Shown one piece after another: positions 6,404-7,166 of a stretch of 7,166 nt of DNA (positions are counted from its first letter, which is position 1; each line of letters opens with the position of its first letter). A program made the position numbers and the translations under genes. The notes below the pieces were generated by a model. The model ran no database searches and had not been told where the DNA came from. It saw nothing but the letters and a program-made list of their open reading frames with translations. The stretch is from Thermoplasmata archaeon (GTDB lineage: Archaea; Thermoplasmatota; E2; UBA202; JdFR-43): NCBI GenBank assembly GCA_021161135.1, contig JAGHBD010000129.1, positions 1 to 7,166 of the forward strand, in the 5' to 3' direction.

Positions 6404-7166
6404 ATTGCCTCCTTTAATTCCACAAATTTTTCCTTCCATTCCTTTTTGCTTACGAGAGGGGTACCTTTTGAATACATCTCAGCAATCTCTCTTTTATAAG
6501 GAATTTTCATAAGAATATCTATTCCTTCCTCCATGCAAAACTTTTCTACATTTTGATTTCCGAGCCCATGCCTGTTTATCACGACTCCAAAAGGAATGCC
6601 AAATTTTCTAACAATTTCAACAGCTATTTTCAAATCATGCAAGCCAAAGGGAGTAGGTTCCGTAACTAAAATAACGAAATCAGAATGATGCATCGTTTCT
6701 ATAGCTGGACAACCATTGCCAGGGGGAGCATCCAGAATAGAAAGACCATCTTTCCTTATGTAATTTTTAAGATGCGATATAACAGGCGTTGCCCTCGCCT
6801 CCCCAATGTTTAGCAATCCCTGATATATCTCTATTAATCCCTTTCCATGATATATTTCTCCAATTTTTCTTTTCCCTTCTGATATGGCATCGTGAGGGCA
6901 AACAATTTTACATCCTCCACATCCTGAGCACAATTCAGGAAAGAAAAGAATATCCGAGGATAAAACAGCGATAGCATTGTATTTACAGAATTCAGAGCAT
7001 TTTTTACAGAAGGTGCATTTATTCAAATCAAAAACTGGGTTCATCAGAACAACATCTTCTATTTTTTCCAGAGAGGCTTTTACGAAAATATTTGCATTTG
7101 GCTCTTCAACATCGCAGTCATAAAGGAGTGCGTTATTTGCTATTGCTAAATTAATAGCTACAGTTG
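6400..7166 (-). CDS. Second MinD/Mrp-type ATPase with inserted ferredoxin domain (COG1149), 5' partial
   Basis: The frame continues through the right edge of the window; the ATG at 7044 is internal. 254 codons are visible, and the Walker A loop lies just outside. Numbering from the first complete codon (7164): residues 1-8 read TVAINLAI, the helix after Walker A; YDCDVEEPN at 15-23 is the switch I region. The ferredoxin insert has Cys50, 53, 56, 60 and Cys79, 82, 85, 89 (then Pro), again two [4Fe-4S] sites. LDAPPGNGCP at 144-153 is the Walker B/switch II segment and VTEPT lies at 167-171, followed by GLHD and VVINRHG. It is clearly paralogous to the complete ATPase two genes downstream, with the same domain order but many substitutions. 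Its TGA overlaps the radical SAM ATG by 4 bp. The operon promoter must lie outside the window. Whether it is the first gene cannot be seen. Confidence 0.92.
   Translation of the reverse strand, partial: TVAINLAIANNALLYDCDVEEPNANIFVKASLEKIEDVVLMNPVFDLNKCTFCKKCSEFCKYNAIAVLSSDILFFPELCSGCGGCKIVCPHDAISEGKRKIGEIYHGKGLIEIYQGLLNIGEARATPVISHLKNYIRKDGLSILDAPPGNGCPAIETMHHSDFVILVTEPTPFGLHDLKIAVEIVRKFGIPFGVVINRHGLGNQNVEKFCMEEGIDILMKIPYKREIAEMYSKGTPLVSKKEWKEKFVELKEAI
6408..6415 (-). promoter_or_regulatory. Shine-Dalgarno deciding the radical SAM start
   Basis: AAAGGAGG on the minus strand ends 4 nt before the ATG at 6403. No comparable purine-rich motif was relied on for the alternative ATG at 6439, which would force a 40-bp overlap with the upstream gene. 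Confidence 0.65.

Noticed and set aside
4788..7166. Nitrogenase iron protein (NifH) or MinD cell-division ATPases
   Set aside because: Both proteins have an inserted two-cluster ferredoxin domain after switch I, which NifH and MinD lack, and the complete one shows no C-terminal amphipathic membrane-targeting helix that I can recognise; no nif structural genes are nearby.

Overview
The window looks like dense, AT-leaning archaeal genomic DNA. The archaeal signs are an archaeal/eukaryotic METTL5-type methyltransferase gene preceded by a TATA-like box at a distance that predicts a leaderless mRNA, a T-rich tract rather than a hairpin at the end of the first gene, an Ile/Lys/Glu-rich proteome with many ATA and AGA/AGG codons, and a large secreted protein built from a beta-helix plus Ig-like repeats. 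Such surface proteins are common in Thermoplasmatota and other Euryarchaeota. The exact lineage is inference; no rRNA or other marker gene is present.

Layout. Positions 1-1908 (+) hold the 3' part of a large cell-surface or secreted protein: a parallel beta-helix end, a linker domain, then about four OmpL47/Ig-like repeats. After a 37-nt gap, 1946-2551 (+) encodes a METTL5-like rRNA adenine methyltransferase. Its stop overlaps by 6 bp, tail to tail, the stop of the last gene of a minus-strand operon that fills the rest of the window (7166 down to 2546).

The minus-strand operon, in transcription order: a MinD/Mrp-type P-loop ATPase with an inserted two-cluster ferredoxin domain (5' end outside the window); a short radical SAM protein related to COG0731; a second, paralogous ferredoxin-containing MinD-type ATPase; a COG1237-type metallo-beta-lactamase-fold protein; a small class I SAM-dependent methyltransferase; and a COG1055-type (ArsB/NhaD superfamily) membrane transporter. 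Successive genes overlap by 4, 4, 23 and 4 bp and the last pair is 1 bp apart. Most internal starts have a clear Shine-Dalgarno sequence, so translation is probably coupled.

How they may work together. Paired ferredoxin-containing MinD-type ATPases are a known archaeal and anaerobic-bacterial theme, for example beside small NifX/NifB-like metal-cluster proteins and in the Desulfovibrio orange-protein (ORP) operons, but their biochemistry is poorly defined. Here the set with a radical SAM enzyme, a metallohydrolase, a methyltransferase and a transporter suggests a metal/Fe-S cofactor assembly or redox module. That is inference; no small cluster-binding scaffold gene is visible, and the upstream end of the operon is cut off. 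There is no gene-free stretch longer than 37 nt, and I see no tRNA, rRNA, CRISPR array or insertion sequence.
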